Of a DNA stretch of 24,183 bases, positions 1-7,139 are shown one piece after another (the stretch's first letter is position 1; each line of letters starts with the position of its first letter). The translations under genes were made by a program, and so were the position numbers. This stretch comes from Actinomycetes bacterium. GTDB lineage: Bacteria; Actinomycetota; Actinomycetes; Actinomycetales; Microbacteriaceae. The notes below the pieces were generated by a model. It saw only the letters and a list, made by a program, of their open reading frames with translations, was not told the origin of the DNA and ran no database searches. Location: the NCBI GenBank assembly GCA_023428065.1, contig JAEYZI010000017.1, positions 1 through 24,183 on the forward strand. Reading direction: 5' to 3'.

Positions 1-41
1 GCAAGGGTAACCGGGCTCTGGCGGGTGCGCGGGGGGTCCCA

Positions 42-129
42 GGAGGATTCGCCTAGTGGCCTATGGCGCACGCTTGGAAAGCGTGTTGGGTGAAAGCCCT
101 CGGGGGTTCGAATCCCCCATCCTCCGCCA
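42..129 (+). tRNA. tRNA-Ser, anticodon GGA
   Basis: The acceptor stem GGAGGAT (42-48) pairs with ATCCTCC (119-125), followed by discriminator G126 and an encoded CCA (127-129). The anticodon arm is CACGC (69-73), loop TTGGAAA with anticodon GGA at 76-78, and GCGTG (81-85). A long variable arm follows, then the T-arm with GGTTCGAATCC, so this is a class II tRNA and the anticodon reads serine UCC/UCU codons. No integrase or flanking repeat of the tRNA 3' end was seen, so there is no sign of an integrated element here. Confidence 0.97.
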
Positions 130-216
130 CCGAAGGGGTCCGCGCCGCGGGCCCCTTCGTCGTTCCCGAGGCCGCACGGCACGGCAACAGGCTGGACTCG
201 GCCTCCGGCCGCCGGT

Positions 217-1125
217 TCACGGCGAGATCGCCGATCGAGCCTGTTCGCGCGCCGCGCGCCGCGAACGGAGCACCCCGGAGACCGCCTCCCGCACCGCGTC
301 GGGCCGCCAGAAGACGTCCTCGGCGACCACCCGCAGCGTGGTGAACCCCCGGCGCGCCGCCTCGAGGTCGCGCGTCCGGTCGCGGCGCTGGGCATCCCCG
401 TCCGAGTGGAAGGCGCGACTGTCGCACTCGATCACGAGCCATCCGCCGACGAGGACGTCGACCCGGCCGACCCCGTCGATGCCCACCTGACAGTCGAAGG
501 AGCAGCCGAGGCTCCTCACGATGAGGCGCAGCAGGGTCTCGGCACCGGACTCCGCCCGGGGGTCGAGGAGGCGGCGCAGACGCCGATACCGGTGGGGTAG
601 GGCTGCGAAGAGCTCGTCGAGCTCGTCCACGCGGAGGCACCCGCGGTGCACGGCCGAGTCGATCGTCGCGATGGCGGCCCGGGGGCCCTGGCACCTGACG
701 GCATCCGCGACGGCGTCGATCGGCTCGACGAGCAGGGCGTCGGGATGGGGCGTCCGGAGGAGTCGCCGACGGTGGACGCGCGCGAAGGCTCCCCGCGCCG
801 GGAGCCGGGATGCCGTGCGCGGGATGTGCACGTGGATCCCGCCCCGCTCGAGCACGAAGACGCCGAGCAGCCGCAGGGCGGTGACACACGCGGCCCGGCC
901 CTGGACCGCCGCCGCCGCGCGGCACTCCTCGGGCAACGCCGAAGACCCGTAGACGCCGGGGCGCAATCGCACCAGGCGCCCCTCCGCCATCGCCGCGCGG
1001 ATGCCGTGCCGCGTCCACCCGGCCCCGCGGAGAGCGGCGGTGCGAACCGAGCGGAGGGAGGCGGGCGCGATCACCTGATCATGGTGGGCGGCCCCGACGG
1101 CTCGCTCCGCGTCCAGCTCGGCCAC
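217..1125 (-). CDS. AbiEi-like winged-helix / DUF559 endonuclease-fold protein
   Basis: The 302-residue protein combines two parts. Residues about 25-62 (TRHGIRAAMAEGRLVRLRPGVYG region) match the winged-helix segment of AbiEi-type antitoxins. Residues about 190-285 match the DUF559 / very-short-patch-repair-like nuclease fold. Candidate catalytic residues are E196, D223 and the ECD of 233-235, arranged as in the PD-(D/E)XK superfamily. Such fusions are common and mostly uncharacterised in actinobacteria; no toxin partner lies next to it, so a working type IV toxin-antitoxin role is doubtful. The start is a GTG at 1125 with no clear ribosome binding site; GTG at 1074 is an alternative. Family assignment is fairly sure, the function is unknown. 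Confidence 0.8.
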   Translation of the reverse strand: MAELDAERAVGAAHHDQVIAPASLRSVRTAALRGAGWTRHGIRAAMAEGRLVRLRPGVYGSSALPEECRAAAAVQGRAACVTALRLLGVFVLERGGIHVHIPRTASRLPARGAFARVHRRRLLRTPHPDALLVEPIDAVADAVRCQGPRAAIATIDSAVHRGCLRVDELDELFAALPHRYRRLRRLLDPRAESGAETLLRLIVRSLGCSFDCQVGIDGVGRVDVLVGGWLVIECDSRAFHSDGDAQRRDRTRDLEAARRGFTTLRVVAEDVFWRPDAVREAVSGVLRSRRAAREQARSAISP

Positions 1126-1143
1126 CGGGGATGGCGGCCCCGT

Positions 1144-1205
1144 CTACAGGCTGAGGAGGACCAGGCCCGGGCCGACGGACCACCCCGTGCCGATCCAGCC
1201 TGTAG
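1144..1205. repeat. 10-bp inverted repeat with a 42-bp GC-rich spacer
   Basis: CTACAGGCTG (1144-1153) is the exact reverse complement of CAGCCTGTAG (1196-1205). The spacer holds GGCCCGGGCC. It lies in the 88-bp gap between two minus-strand genes and could be a processed or terminating structure of that transcript. There is no U-tract, so function is open. Confidence 0.5.
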
Positions 1206-1213
1206 GCGGACCC

Positions 1214-1603
1214 TTACGCCGCCGTGATTACGAGCGGCACCGACTCCTCGGGGCGGCGCTTCGTCCGGGCGCGCAGCATCCGGTACTGCAGGCCGTACTT
1301 CGCGAGGAGCGCCGCATCGAGTGCGGCGCGCGTCTCGGCGCTGCCGTCGACGACCGCGACGGCGTCGACGCTCGGCGCGCCCTCCTTCACCCGACCGCGC
1401 GCGTCGCACGGCGTGAGGGTGACGCGCGCGTCGTGCGCGAGCCGCTTCACCTTTCCGGATGCGGCGCCCGTCGTGACGAGCAGGCGGTCGCCGTCCGACG
1501 CGATCCACACCGGGGTCGGCACGCCGACGCCCGTGCGACGGTAGGTCGTGAGCAGCACGAACGGCGAGCGCGCGAGTTCGGCGAGGTCAGGAGAGAGCGG
1601 CAC
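1214..1603 (-). CDS. PPOX-class F420/FMN-dependent oxidoreductase
   Basis: The product of about 129 residues has the small split-barrel flavin-binding fold of the pyridoxamine-5'-phosphate-oxidase-like superfamily. The start reads LAELARSPFVLLTTYRRTG, then PTPVWIA, LLVTTG and KVKRLAHDARVTLTPCDARG. That order is typical of actinobacterial PPOX-class, probably F420-dependent, reductases; the natural substrate cannot be told from sequence. I chose the GTG at 1603 because the family normally begins just before the LAxLARS helix and a CATGCT hexamer sits six bases upstream, as at leaderless starts in this window. A GTG at 1639 would add 12 residues without homologous character. It follows the ABC permease gene by about 40 bases and probably belongs to the same transcript. 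Confidence 0.85.
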   Translation of the reverse strand: MPLSPDLAELARSPFVLLTTYRRTGVGVPTPVWIASDGDRLLVTTGAASGKVKRLAHDARVTLTPCDARGRVKEGAPSVDAVAVVDGSAETRAALDAALLAKYGLQYRMLRARTKRRPEESVPLVITAA

Positions 1604-1645
1604 CCTTCCAGCATGAAGGATGCCGCCGCGCCCCGACACCGCGAC

Positions 1646-2458
1646 CTAGAGCCGCGTGATGATGCGCTCGCGCTGGAAGCGCGCCACGACCGCCACGAAG
1701 GCGATGATGTCGACGACGAGCAGGAAGGCGCTCGCCGCGAGCACGATCGGCACGTCGAACAGGAGGGCGCCGGTCGCCTGCGAGACGACCATCGCGATGA
1801 CCGGAAGCACGATGAGCACGGCGATGCCCTGAGCGCCCTGCACCGTCGTCGCACGCCCGGACACCGCGACCGTGAGGCTCGTGGCGAGGAACGCGACGAG
1901 CGGCACCGTGACGAGGATCATGAGCACCCACGAGAGCGTCGGGAAGAAGATGCCGCCGAGCACGGGCCCGCCGAGCACGTTGACGATGACGGCGTAGAAG
2001 ACGAAGCCGACCCAGGCGACGAGCACCGACGGGATGACCGACACGAGCACCTTCGCGAGCACGAGCTCGCGGTCGGAGATGGGCGTGTACAGGAGGCCCT
2101 CGATCGTGCGCCGCTCCTTCTCGCCGACGACGCTCGAACTCGCGATGACGCTCGAGAACAGCACCGGCACGAGCAGGAACAGCGGCGCGAGGAAGAACAC
2201 CGTGGCCGCGTAGATGATCGTCTGCTGCTCGGTGAGTCCCTCCGGCACCGCCCCCGCGGGGAGGTTGTCGAGGAACGCCCCGAGCCCGTTGATCGTCGCC
2301 GTCAGGGCCGGGTTGTTGCCGAGCAGGATGATGGCGACCGGGAAGACGATCGTGAACAGCAGGGGCACGACGACGAGCGGCGCGACGAGCTGCGGGTTGC
2401 GCAGGATCTCGCGCAGGTCCTTGCGGACGACGGCCATCACGCGGCGACGGTCGATCAT
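1646..2458 (-). CDS. ABC-2 type transporter permease (NatB-like)
   Basis: The 270-residue integral membrane protein has an N-terminal RKDLREILRNPQ segment, a first membrane helix at about 25-47, a long extracytoplasmic stretch, and five further hydrophobic helices to the C-terminus. The cytoplasmic signature VVGEKERRTIEGLLYTPIS is characteristic of ABC-2/NatB-type export permeases. Its ATG overlaps the TGA of the upstream ATPase gene in an ATGA (2455-2458), so the two are translationally coupled and form one exporter. The substrate is not evident; sodium, lipids, peptides or drugs are all possible for this family. Confidence 0.9.
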   Translation of the reverse strand: MIDRRRVMAVVRKDLREILRNPQLVAPLVVVPLLFTIVFPVAIILLGNNPALTATINGLGAFLDNLPAGAVPEGLTEQQTIIYAATVFFLAPLFLLVPVLFSSVIASSSVVGEKERRTIEGLLYTPISDRELVLAKVLVSVIPSVLVAWVGFVFYAVIVNVLGGPVLGGIFFPTLSWVLMILVTVPLVAFLATSLTVAVSGRATTVQGAQGIAVLIVLPVIAMVVSQATGALLFDVPIVLAASAFLLVVDIIAFVAVVARFQRERIITRL

Positions 2459-3393
2459 CGGGGGTTCCCTTCGGTCACGACGGAGAAGTACAGCTCTTCG
2501 ATGGTCGGATGCCGCGGGGCGACGAGCTCGACCGCGACGCCCCGGCCCACGAGCCGGGCCACGGCATCCGAGATCTCCGCGCCGCGCGGCACCAGGACGG
2601 AGCCCGATCCGCTCGCGTCGAGCTCGACCGGGCCGAGGGGTTCGAGCACCTCGCGCGCCGCGGCGAGGTCGCCCCCGAGCCGCAGGGCGACCCGCGTGCG
2701 CGGGAACCGCTCGGCGAGGAGCGCGTCGACCTCGCCCGCCACGACGAGGCGGCCCGCCATGAGCACGCCGACGTGGTCGCACAGGGTCTCGAGCCCGTGG
2801 AGCTGGTGGGTCGTGAGCACGACGGTCGTCTCGCCCGCGCGGATCACCTCGCGCAGGTAGCCGATGAGGTCGAGGGCGGCCTCCGGGTCGAGGCCCGCGG
2901 TCGGCTCGTCGAGGAACAGCAGCTCGGGCTCGTGCAGGAGGGCGCGCGCGATGGCCGCCTTCTGCCGCATGCCCTTGCTGAGCTGGCCGACGGGTGAGTC
3001 GACGCGGTCGGCGAGCCCCAGCACACCGAGCACCTCCGGGATGCGCTGCGCGATGCGCGCACGCGACATGCCGAACAGCTCCCCCCACGTCGCGAGGTTC
3101 TCGCGCACGGTCATCGCCGCGTAGAGCTCGGTGTCGGTCTGCACGCCGATGCGCGCGCGCAGGCGGTCGGCGTCGGCCGGGGTGAGCTCCTCGCCGAAGA
3201 GCTCGACGGTGCCGGCGGTCGGCGTGAGCAGGCCGTTGAGCAGGCGGATCATCGTGGTCTTCCCCGCGCCGTTGGGGCCGAGGAGGCCGAAGACGCCCCC
3301 CTTGCCGACCTCGAAGGCGACGTCGGTCACCGCGTGGCGGTCGCCGAAGTCCTTGCTGAGGCCGGCCACGCGGATGGCAGGCTGTCCGGTCAT
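2455..3393 (-). CDS. ABC transporter ATP-binding protein (CcmA/DrrA-type exporter)
   Basis: The 312-residue ATPase has Walker A GPNGAGKT at 39-46, the ABC signature LSKGM at 138-142, Walker B LLFLDE at 158-163 and the switch histidine at 196 (TTHQ). A C-terminal extension of about 90 residues, typical of DrrA/NatA-type ATPases, follows the nucleotide-binding domain. It energises the overlapping permease at 1646-2458. The ATG at 3393 is preceded by AGGAG about 6-7 bases upstream. Upstream lies an AT-rich palindrome (3407-3427) that is probably operator or promoter DNA, so this pair appears separately controlled from the second ABC pair further upstream. Confidence 0.95.
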   Translation of the reverse strand: MTGQPAIRVAGLSKDFGDRHAVTDVAFEVGKGGVFGLLGPNGAGKTTMIRLLNGLLTPTAGTVELFGEELTPADADRLRARIGVQTDTELYAAMTVRENLATWGELFGMSRARIAQRIPEVLGVLGLADRVDSPVGQLSKGMRQKAAIARALLHEPELLFLDEPTAGLDPEAALDLIGYLREVIRAGETTVVLTTHQLHGLETLCDHVGVLMAGRLVVAGEVDALLAERFPRTRVALRLGGDLAAAREVLEPLGPVELDASGSGSVLVPRGAEISDAVARLVGRGVAVELVAPRHPTIEELYFSVVTEGNPR

Positions 3394-3406
3394 CTCGCTC
3401 TCCTGT

Positions 3407-3427
3407 TGTTCTAGCGTTTTTAGAACA
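3407..3427 (-). promoter_or_regulatory. Candidate operator, TGTTCTA-N7-TAGAACA
   Basis: A perfect 7-bp inverted repeat with a 7-bp spacer sits 14-34 bases before the ATPase start at 3393, in a strikingly AT-rich island. Size and symmetry fit a dimeric repressor site (TetR, MarR or GntR class cannot be told apart). It overlaps the place where the -10 region of this gene should be. Confidence 0.6.
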
Positions 3428-3484
3428 TTAGCAGACGCGCGATCCCCCGTCGCGGGGCGGTGCCGGGTCGGCGTCCGGCGAACG

Positions 3485-5065
3485 TCAGTACCCGACCGTC
3501 CGCAGGATGCGCGCGAGCAGCAGCGGGCCCGTGCGGTCGAAGACGCGCCCCCCGGCGACGACTCCCGCGGCGGCCACCCCGACCCCGATGACGAGCCCCG
3601 CCGCGAGCCCGAGCCACGACCAGAGCAGGGACCCCTGGATGGCGGCGACCACCGCGAGCGCGAGGGCCGGCGCGACGAGGAGGGTCGCGAGGAACGTGAA
3701 CCCCATGAGCGCGAGCCCCACCCAGAAGCTCTGGCCGGGGACGCGCTTGAACACGTTGTCGCCCGCGGCCGGCACCGGGATCACGAAGTACGCGGAGCTC
3801 ACGGCGCAGATGCCGAGCCCCGCGAGCTCGGCGCCGAGCGCGCATCCCAGGATGGCGGGAAGAAGCTCCCAGCGACCCGAGAAGCCGACCGTCACGACCG
3901 TCACGACGACGAGCAGCGGCACGGCCGCGGTCGCCGCGCCGAGCAGCCGGCCGAGCCGATCCGCCCGCCCCGAGATGCCCGTCGCGAGGAGGGAGGCGAA
4001 CGCCGTGCCGTCGTAGGAGACGTCGGCGTACGGCACGAGGCCGAGGAGCAGGGCGGGCAGCACGACGACGAACGCGAAGTACGGGCCCTCGACCTGCCCG
4101 CGGAGGGCGAAGGCGATGAGCGCGGGCAGCAGGGCGACGATGAGCAGGTTGCGCACGTAGCGCGGGTCGGAGAGCCAGTAGCGCGTCGCACGCGCCCACG
4201 AGGCGCCGACGGGGCCCGTCGGCCCGATCCCGAACCAGCCGAGGCGACCGCGGCGGGCGGACCCCCCGCGGCGCGGAGCCGAGACGGATGCCGCCACGAC
4301 GTTGCGCCGCCACAGCAGCCACACGGCCGCGAGCGTCGCCGAGCCGATGAGCAGCTTGAGCACGCCGACGCCGACGCGCCCCGCGGCGAGCTCGCCCGGC
4401 ACCGCCCACACGGCCCCCACGGGCGTCCACGAGATCCCCTCCACGATCGCGAGCAGCCGCGCCCCCGTCGCGGCGACCGAGTCTCCCGCGACGACGCCGA
4501 GCAGCCCCGTCGCGATCGGCCCGGAGAGCACGAGCACCGCGAACGCGAGCAGGCCGACCGCGTTGCCGAGGCGTCGGCCGCGCGACGAGAACGACGCCAC
4601 CGCGCGGGACGCCACGACGCACGTCGCGACGCCGATCGGCAGGCACACGAGCGCCGCCAGGAGGGCGACGGGCCAGCGACCCCAGGCGAGAAGGCTCGAG
4701 AGAGCGCCGAGGGAGGTCACGATGCCCGGCACGCCGGCGAGGCCGACGACCGCGAGCGCGAGCATCACCTGCCGCGTCGTCATCGGGAAGGGCGCGAGCT
4801 GCTCCGGCCCGATCGTCGTGTCGACGCCGCCCGCGATGAGCGGGGCGATGCACCAACCGACGACGAGGAGCGCGCCGCCGACCGTCGCCACGCCGCGCAC
4901 GGCGTCGAGACCGGATGCGCCGATGAGGGCGAGCGCGAAGGCCGCGATCGCGAGCGCGCCCGCGCCGCCGATCGCACCGAAGACGAACCCGACGAGCTGC
5001 CACGGGCTCCGGGCGAGCATGTTGCCGAGGATGCGGTACCGGATCCTCAGGACTGTCGCAACCAC
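3485..5065 (-). CDS. Large ABC transporter permease, exporter type
   Basis: The 526-residue polytopic membrane protein has roughly twelve hydrophobic helices, beginning with QLVGFVFGAIGGAGALAIAAF after a short basic N-terminus and broken by a charged loop near the middle (RRGGSARRGRLGW). No catalytic motif is visible. It matches the general layout of actinobacterial ABC permeases paired with a single ATPase. I chose the GTG at 5065 because GGAGGGG lies five bases before it; the gene then overlaps the ATPase gene upstream by 19 bases, implying translational coupling. The exported substrate is unknown. The N-terminal motif IRYRILGN is typical of this permease type. Confidence 0.85.
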   Translation of the reverse strand: MVATVLRIRYRILGNMLARSPWQLVGFVFGAIGGAGALAIAAFALALIGASGLDAVRGVATVGGALLVVGWCIAPLIAGGVDTTIGPEQLAPFPMTTRQVMLALAVVGLAGVPGIVTSLGALSSLLAWGRWPVALLAALVCLPIGVATCVVASRAVASFSSRGRRLGNAVGLLAFAVLVLSGPIATGLLGVVAGDSVAATGARLLAIVEGISWTPVGAVWAVPGELAAGRVGVGVLKLLIGSATLAAVWLLWRRNVVAASVSAPRRGGSARRGRLGWFGIGPTGPVGASWARATRYWLSDPRYVRNLLIVALLPALIAFALRGQVEGPYFAFVVVLPALLLGLVPYADVSYDGTAFASLLATGISGRADRLGRLLGAATAAVPLLVVVTVVTVGFSGRWELLPAILGCALGAELAGLGICAVSSAYFVIPVPAAGDNVFKRVPGQSFWVGLALMGFTFLATLLVAPALALAVVAAIQGSLLWSWLGLAAGLVIGVGVAAAGVVAGGRVFDRTGPLLLARILRTVGY

Positions 5066-5829
5066 GCGGGCCCCTCCGAACGCGTGCGGCCGCCGACGAG
5101 CTCGAGGAAGCGCTCCTGCAGACTCTCCCCCGCGCGCACCTCGTCGACCGTGCCGGAGACCAGGATGCGGCCGGCCGCGAGGATCGCCACGTGGTCGCAC
5201 ATGCGCTGCACGAGGTCCATCGAGTGGCTCGAGACGATGACGGTGCCGCCGCTGCCCGTGTAGCCGCGCAGCACTTGCTCGATGCCCGCGGCCGAGACCG
5301 GGTCGACCGACTCGAAGGGCTCGTCGAGCACGAGCAGCCGCGGCGCGTGCACGAGCGCGCACGCGAGGGCCACCTTCTTCGTCATGCCGGCCGAGTAGTC
5401 CGCGACGGGCGTCCCCGCGGCCTCCGCGAGACCCATGAGCTCGAGCAGGTCCGCCGTGCGGGCCGCCACCTCGTCGCGCGGAAGCGAGAAGAGGAGGCCC
5501 GTGTAGGTGATGAGCTGCTCGCCCGTGAGGCGGTCGAAGAGGCGTACGCCGTCGCCGAGATTGCCGATCATGCGCTTCGCCGCCGCGGGATCGCTCCACA
5601 CGTCGACGCCGTGCACGGCCGCCGAGCCCGCGTCCGGCCGCAGCAGGCCCGTCGCCATCGAGAGGGTCGTCGTCTTGCCCGCGCCGTTCGGCCCGACGAG
5701 ACCGTAGAACGACCCGGTCGGCACGACGAGGTCGACGCCGTCGACCGCGACCTTCTGGCCGAAGCGCTTGACGAGGCCGTACAGGGCGAGCGCGGGCGGA
5801 GACGGGGATGCGGTCGACGCGTCGGACAT
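5047..5829 (-). CDS. ABC transporter ATP-binding protein, exporter type
   Basis: The 260-residue ATPase has Walker A GPNGAGKT at 46-53, signature YSAGM at 145-149, Walker B LLVLDE at 165-170 and switch histidine H202 (SSHS). The Q-loop is replaced by a GNLGDGVRLFDRLTGEQ stretch, as in the BcrA/NatA-like class. It forms a complete transporter with the overlapping permease at 3485-5065. The ATG at 5829 has no ribosome binding site but has TAGCGT exactly six bases upstream, suggesting a leaderless message. It is transcribed divergently from the small membrane protein at 5869. Confidence 0.95.
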   Translation of the reverse strand: MSDASTASPSPPALALYGLVKRFGQKVAVDGVDLVVPTGSFYGLVGPNGAGKTTTLSMATGLLRPDAGSAAVHGVDVWSDPAAAKRMIGNLGDGVRLFDRLTGEQLITYTGLLFSLPRDEVAARTADLLELMGLAEAAGTPVADYSAGMTKKVALACALVHAPRLLVLDEPFESVDPVSAAGIEQVLRGYTGSGGTVIVSSHSMDLVQRMCDHVAILAAGRILVSGTVDEVRAGESLQERFLELVGGRTRSEGPAWLRQS

Positions 5830-5835
5830 GCCGCA

Positions 5836-5841
5836 ACGCTA
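5836..5841 (-). promoter_or_regulatory. -10 element TAGCGT, leaderless ABC ATPase transcript
   Basis: TAGCGT fits the actinobacterial TANNNT -10 pattern and lies six bases before the ATG at 5829, so transcription would start at or next to the start codon. No convincing -35 box is visible. Confidence 0.55.
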
Positions 5842-5856
5842 GTGGAGGGGCGGGGC

Positions 5857-5862
5857 TAGCCT
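5857..5862 (+). promoter_or_regulatory. -10 element TAGCCT for the gene at 5869
   Basis: TAGCCT lies exactly six bases before the GTG at 5869. It is back to back with the opposing -10 at 5836-5841, so only about 15 bp separate two divergent promoters. Confidence 0.55.
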
Positions 5863-5868
5863 GAGGAC

Positions 5869-6510
5869 GTGGCGGTGAAGACGGACGAGGCGCGCGGCAT
5901 CCGGGTGCTCGTGCACCCGAAGCACTCCCTGCTGAGCAACGCGTTCGCCTCGATCATCCTCGGCACGACGCCCGTGTTCGGGGTCGTCTACTGGTTCGCG
6001 TCCGCGCGCGGGGGGCTCGACCTCGCGCTGCTCGCCCACGCCCTCGTCGTGACGACGGGGCTCCTCCTCCTGTGGCGGCAACTGACGGTGTTCTGCGCCG
6101 TGACCGACGACGAGCTCATCGGCAACGGCATCTTCACGCCGGTCGTGCGCGTCAAGCTCTCCGACGTGCGCCGCGTGCTGCTCGTGCCGACCTACGTGGG
6201 CGCCGCCCCCGACCCCATCGTGCAGCTGCTCGTGACCGACGGGGCGGGTCGCCGGCTCTTCCGGATGCGGGGCAACTTCTGGCGTCCGGGCGACCTCCGG
6301 GCTCTCGCCGAGGCTCTCCCCGTTCCCGTCGAGGAGGTGCGGGAGCCCATGACCGCGCGCGACTTCTTCCGCACGTATCCGGGCGCCGCCTACTGGTTCG
6401 AGCACCGCCGGCCCCTGCAGGTCGCCGTCGTCACCATGGCCGTGCTGGCCGCGATCGCGGCGGCCGCCTGGGTCATGCAGCTGCTCGACCTGCCGGTGCG
6501 ATTCCTCTAG
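5869..6510 (+). CDS. Small membrane protein of unknown function
   Basis: The 213-residue protein is not one I can name. It starts with a short polar segment, has two hydrophobic helices at about 23-48 and 52-73, a soluble beta-rich central part of about 110 residues (DDELIGNGIFTPVVRVKLSDVRRVLLVP, then LLVTDGAGRRLFRMRGNFW), and a third helix near 185-207. Two helices followed by a beta-rich segment resemble bacterial PH-like membrane proteins, but that is only an impression. The GTG at 5869 fits a leaderless start behind TAGCCT; GTG at 5875 is an alternative behind GAGG. It is divergent from an ABC exporter, with no evidence of a shared role. Confidence 0.75.
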   Translation: MAVKTDEARGIRVLVHPKHSLLSNAFASIILGTTPVFGVVYWFASARGGLDLALLAHALVVTTGLLLLWRQLTVFCAVTDDELIGNGIFTPVVRVKLSDVRRVLLVPTYVGAAPDPIVQLLVTDGAGRRLFRMRGNFWRPGDLRALAEALPVPVEEVREPMTARDFFRTYPGAAYWFEHRRPLQVAVVTMAVLAAIAAAAWVMQLLDLPVRFL

Positions 6511-6517
6511 GCCCCGC

Positions 6518-7138
6518 TCACGCGCGAGGAGGGATCCAGCGGCCGAGGGCCGGAGCCTCCACGGTCGACGACGGCAGCTCCACGAAGCCGACCGCCTCGT
6601 AGAACGCGCGCGCCCGACGATTGGCGGGGTCGATCGTGACGTGCACGCCCGGCACACCGGATGCCGCGAGCTGCGGGATGAGCATGTTCTCGATGAGGGC
6701 GCGCCCGTAGCCGCGGCCCTGCGCGACGGGCAGCACGTCGATGTGGAAATGGGCGGGGTACTCGGCGAGCTCGGGCAGCTCGAGCACCTCCGGTCGGCGC
6801 CCGCGGGCCACGAGCTGCTCCTCCGCCGAGTACGGCTCGTTCGGCTCGGGGTAGCGGTCGGCGAACCACGGCGCCCACTTCTCCCGCCACCAGCGGATGA
6901 AGCGGTCGGTACGCGGGACGGCGACGAGGTAGCCGAGGGGCCCGTCGCCCTCGTCGACGACCCACGCCCACTCCGGGGAGGCCGTGACGTAGGGCTCGAG
7001 GAAGAGGTCGGGAAGCAGGTCGTCGGTCGACCAGCGTCCACGGGCGTCCGCCCCTGCCGCGCCGGTCAGCACGCAGATCTCGCGCAGCCGCGCGAGGTCG
7101 CCGGGGTGGTAGGGCCGGATGCCCGTGTTGTGGGTCAT
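6518..7138 (-). CDS. GNAT N-acetyltransferase, OGA-HAT-like
   Basis: The 206-residue protein carries the acetyl-CoA pyrophosphate-binding motif QGRGYG at 140-145 and the usual GNAT C-terminal ANRRARAFYEAVGF (about 172-185). The N-terminal part (TGAAGADARGRW, FLEPYV, DGPLGYLVAV, then a Trp-rich WWREKWAPWF and RYP) resembles bacterial acetyltransferases related to the C-terminal domain of eukaryotic O-GlcNAcase. That sub-family assignment is from memory and only moderately sure. The ATG lies one base after the TGA of the saccharopine-dehydrogenase-like gene, so both sit in one transcript. The acetyl acceptor is unknown. Confidence 0.88.
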   Translation of the reverse strand: MTHNTGIRPYHPGDLARLREICVLTGAAGADARGRWSTDDLLPDLFLEPYVTASPEWAWVVDEGDGPLGYLVAVPRTDRFIRWWREKWAPWFADRYPEPNEPYSAEEQLVARGRRPEVLELPELAEYPAHFHIDVLPVAQGRGYGRALIENMLIPQLAASGVPGVHVTIDPANRRARAFYEAVGFVELPSSTVEAPALGRWIPPRA

Positions 7139-7139
7139 G

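Noticed and set aside
42..129. tRNA-Ser gene as attachment site of an integrated element
   Set aside because: No integrase, no second copy of the tRNA 3' end, and ordinary chromosomal-type genes follow.
1187..5263. Very long plus-strand open frames across the ABC exporter genes (about 557 and 710 codons)
   Set aside because: They are rich in Arg, Glu, Asp and His with no recognisable domain and lie antisense to clear ABC ATPases and permeases. Such frames are normal by-products of high GC content.
3485..5836. A single 783-residue protein joining the second ATPase region and the permease
   Set aside because: The upstream 270 residues are the out-of-frame shadow of the ATPase gene at 5047-5829; the true permease begins at GTG 5065 behind GGAGGGG.
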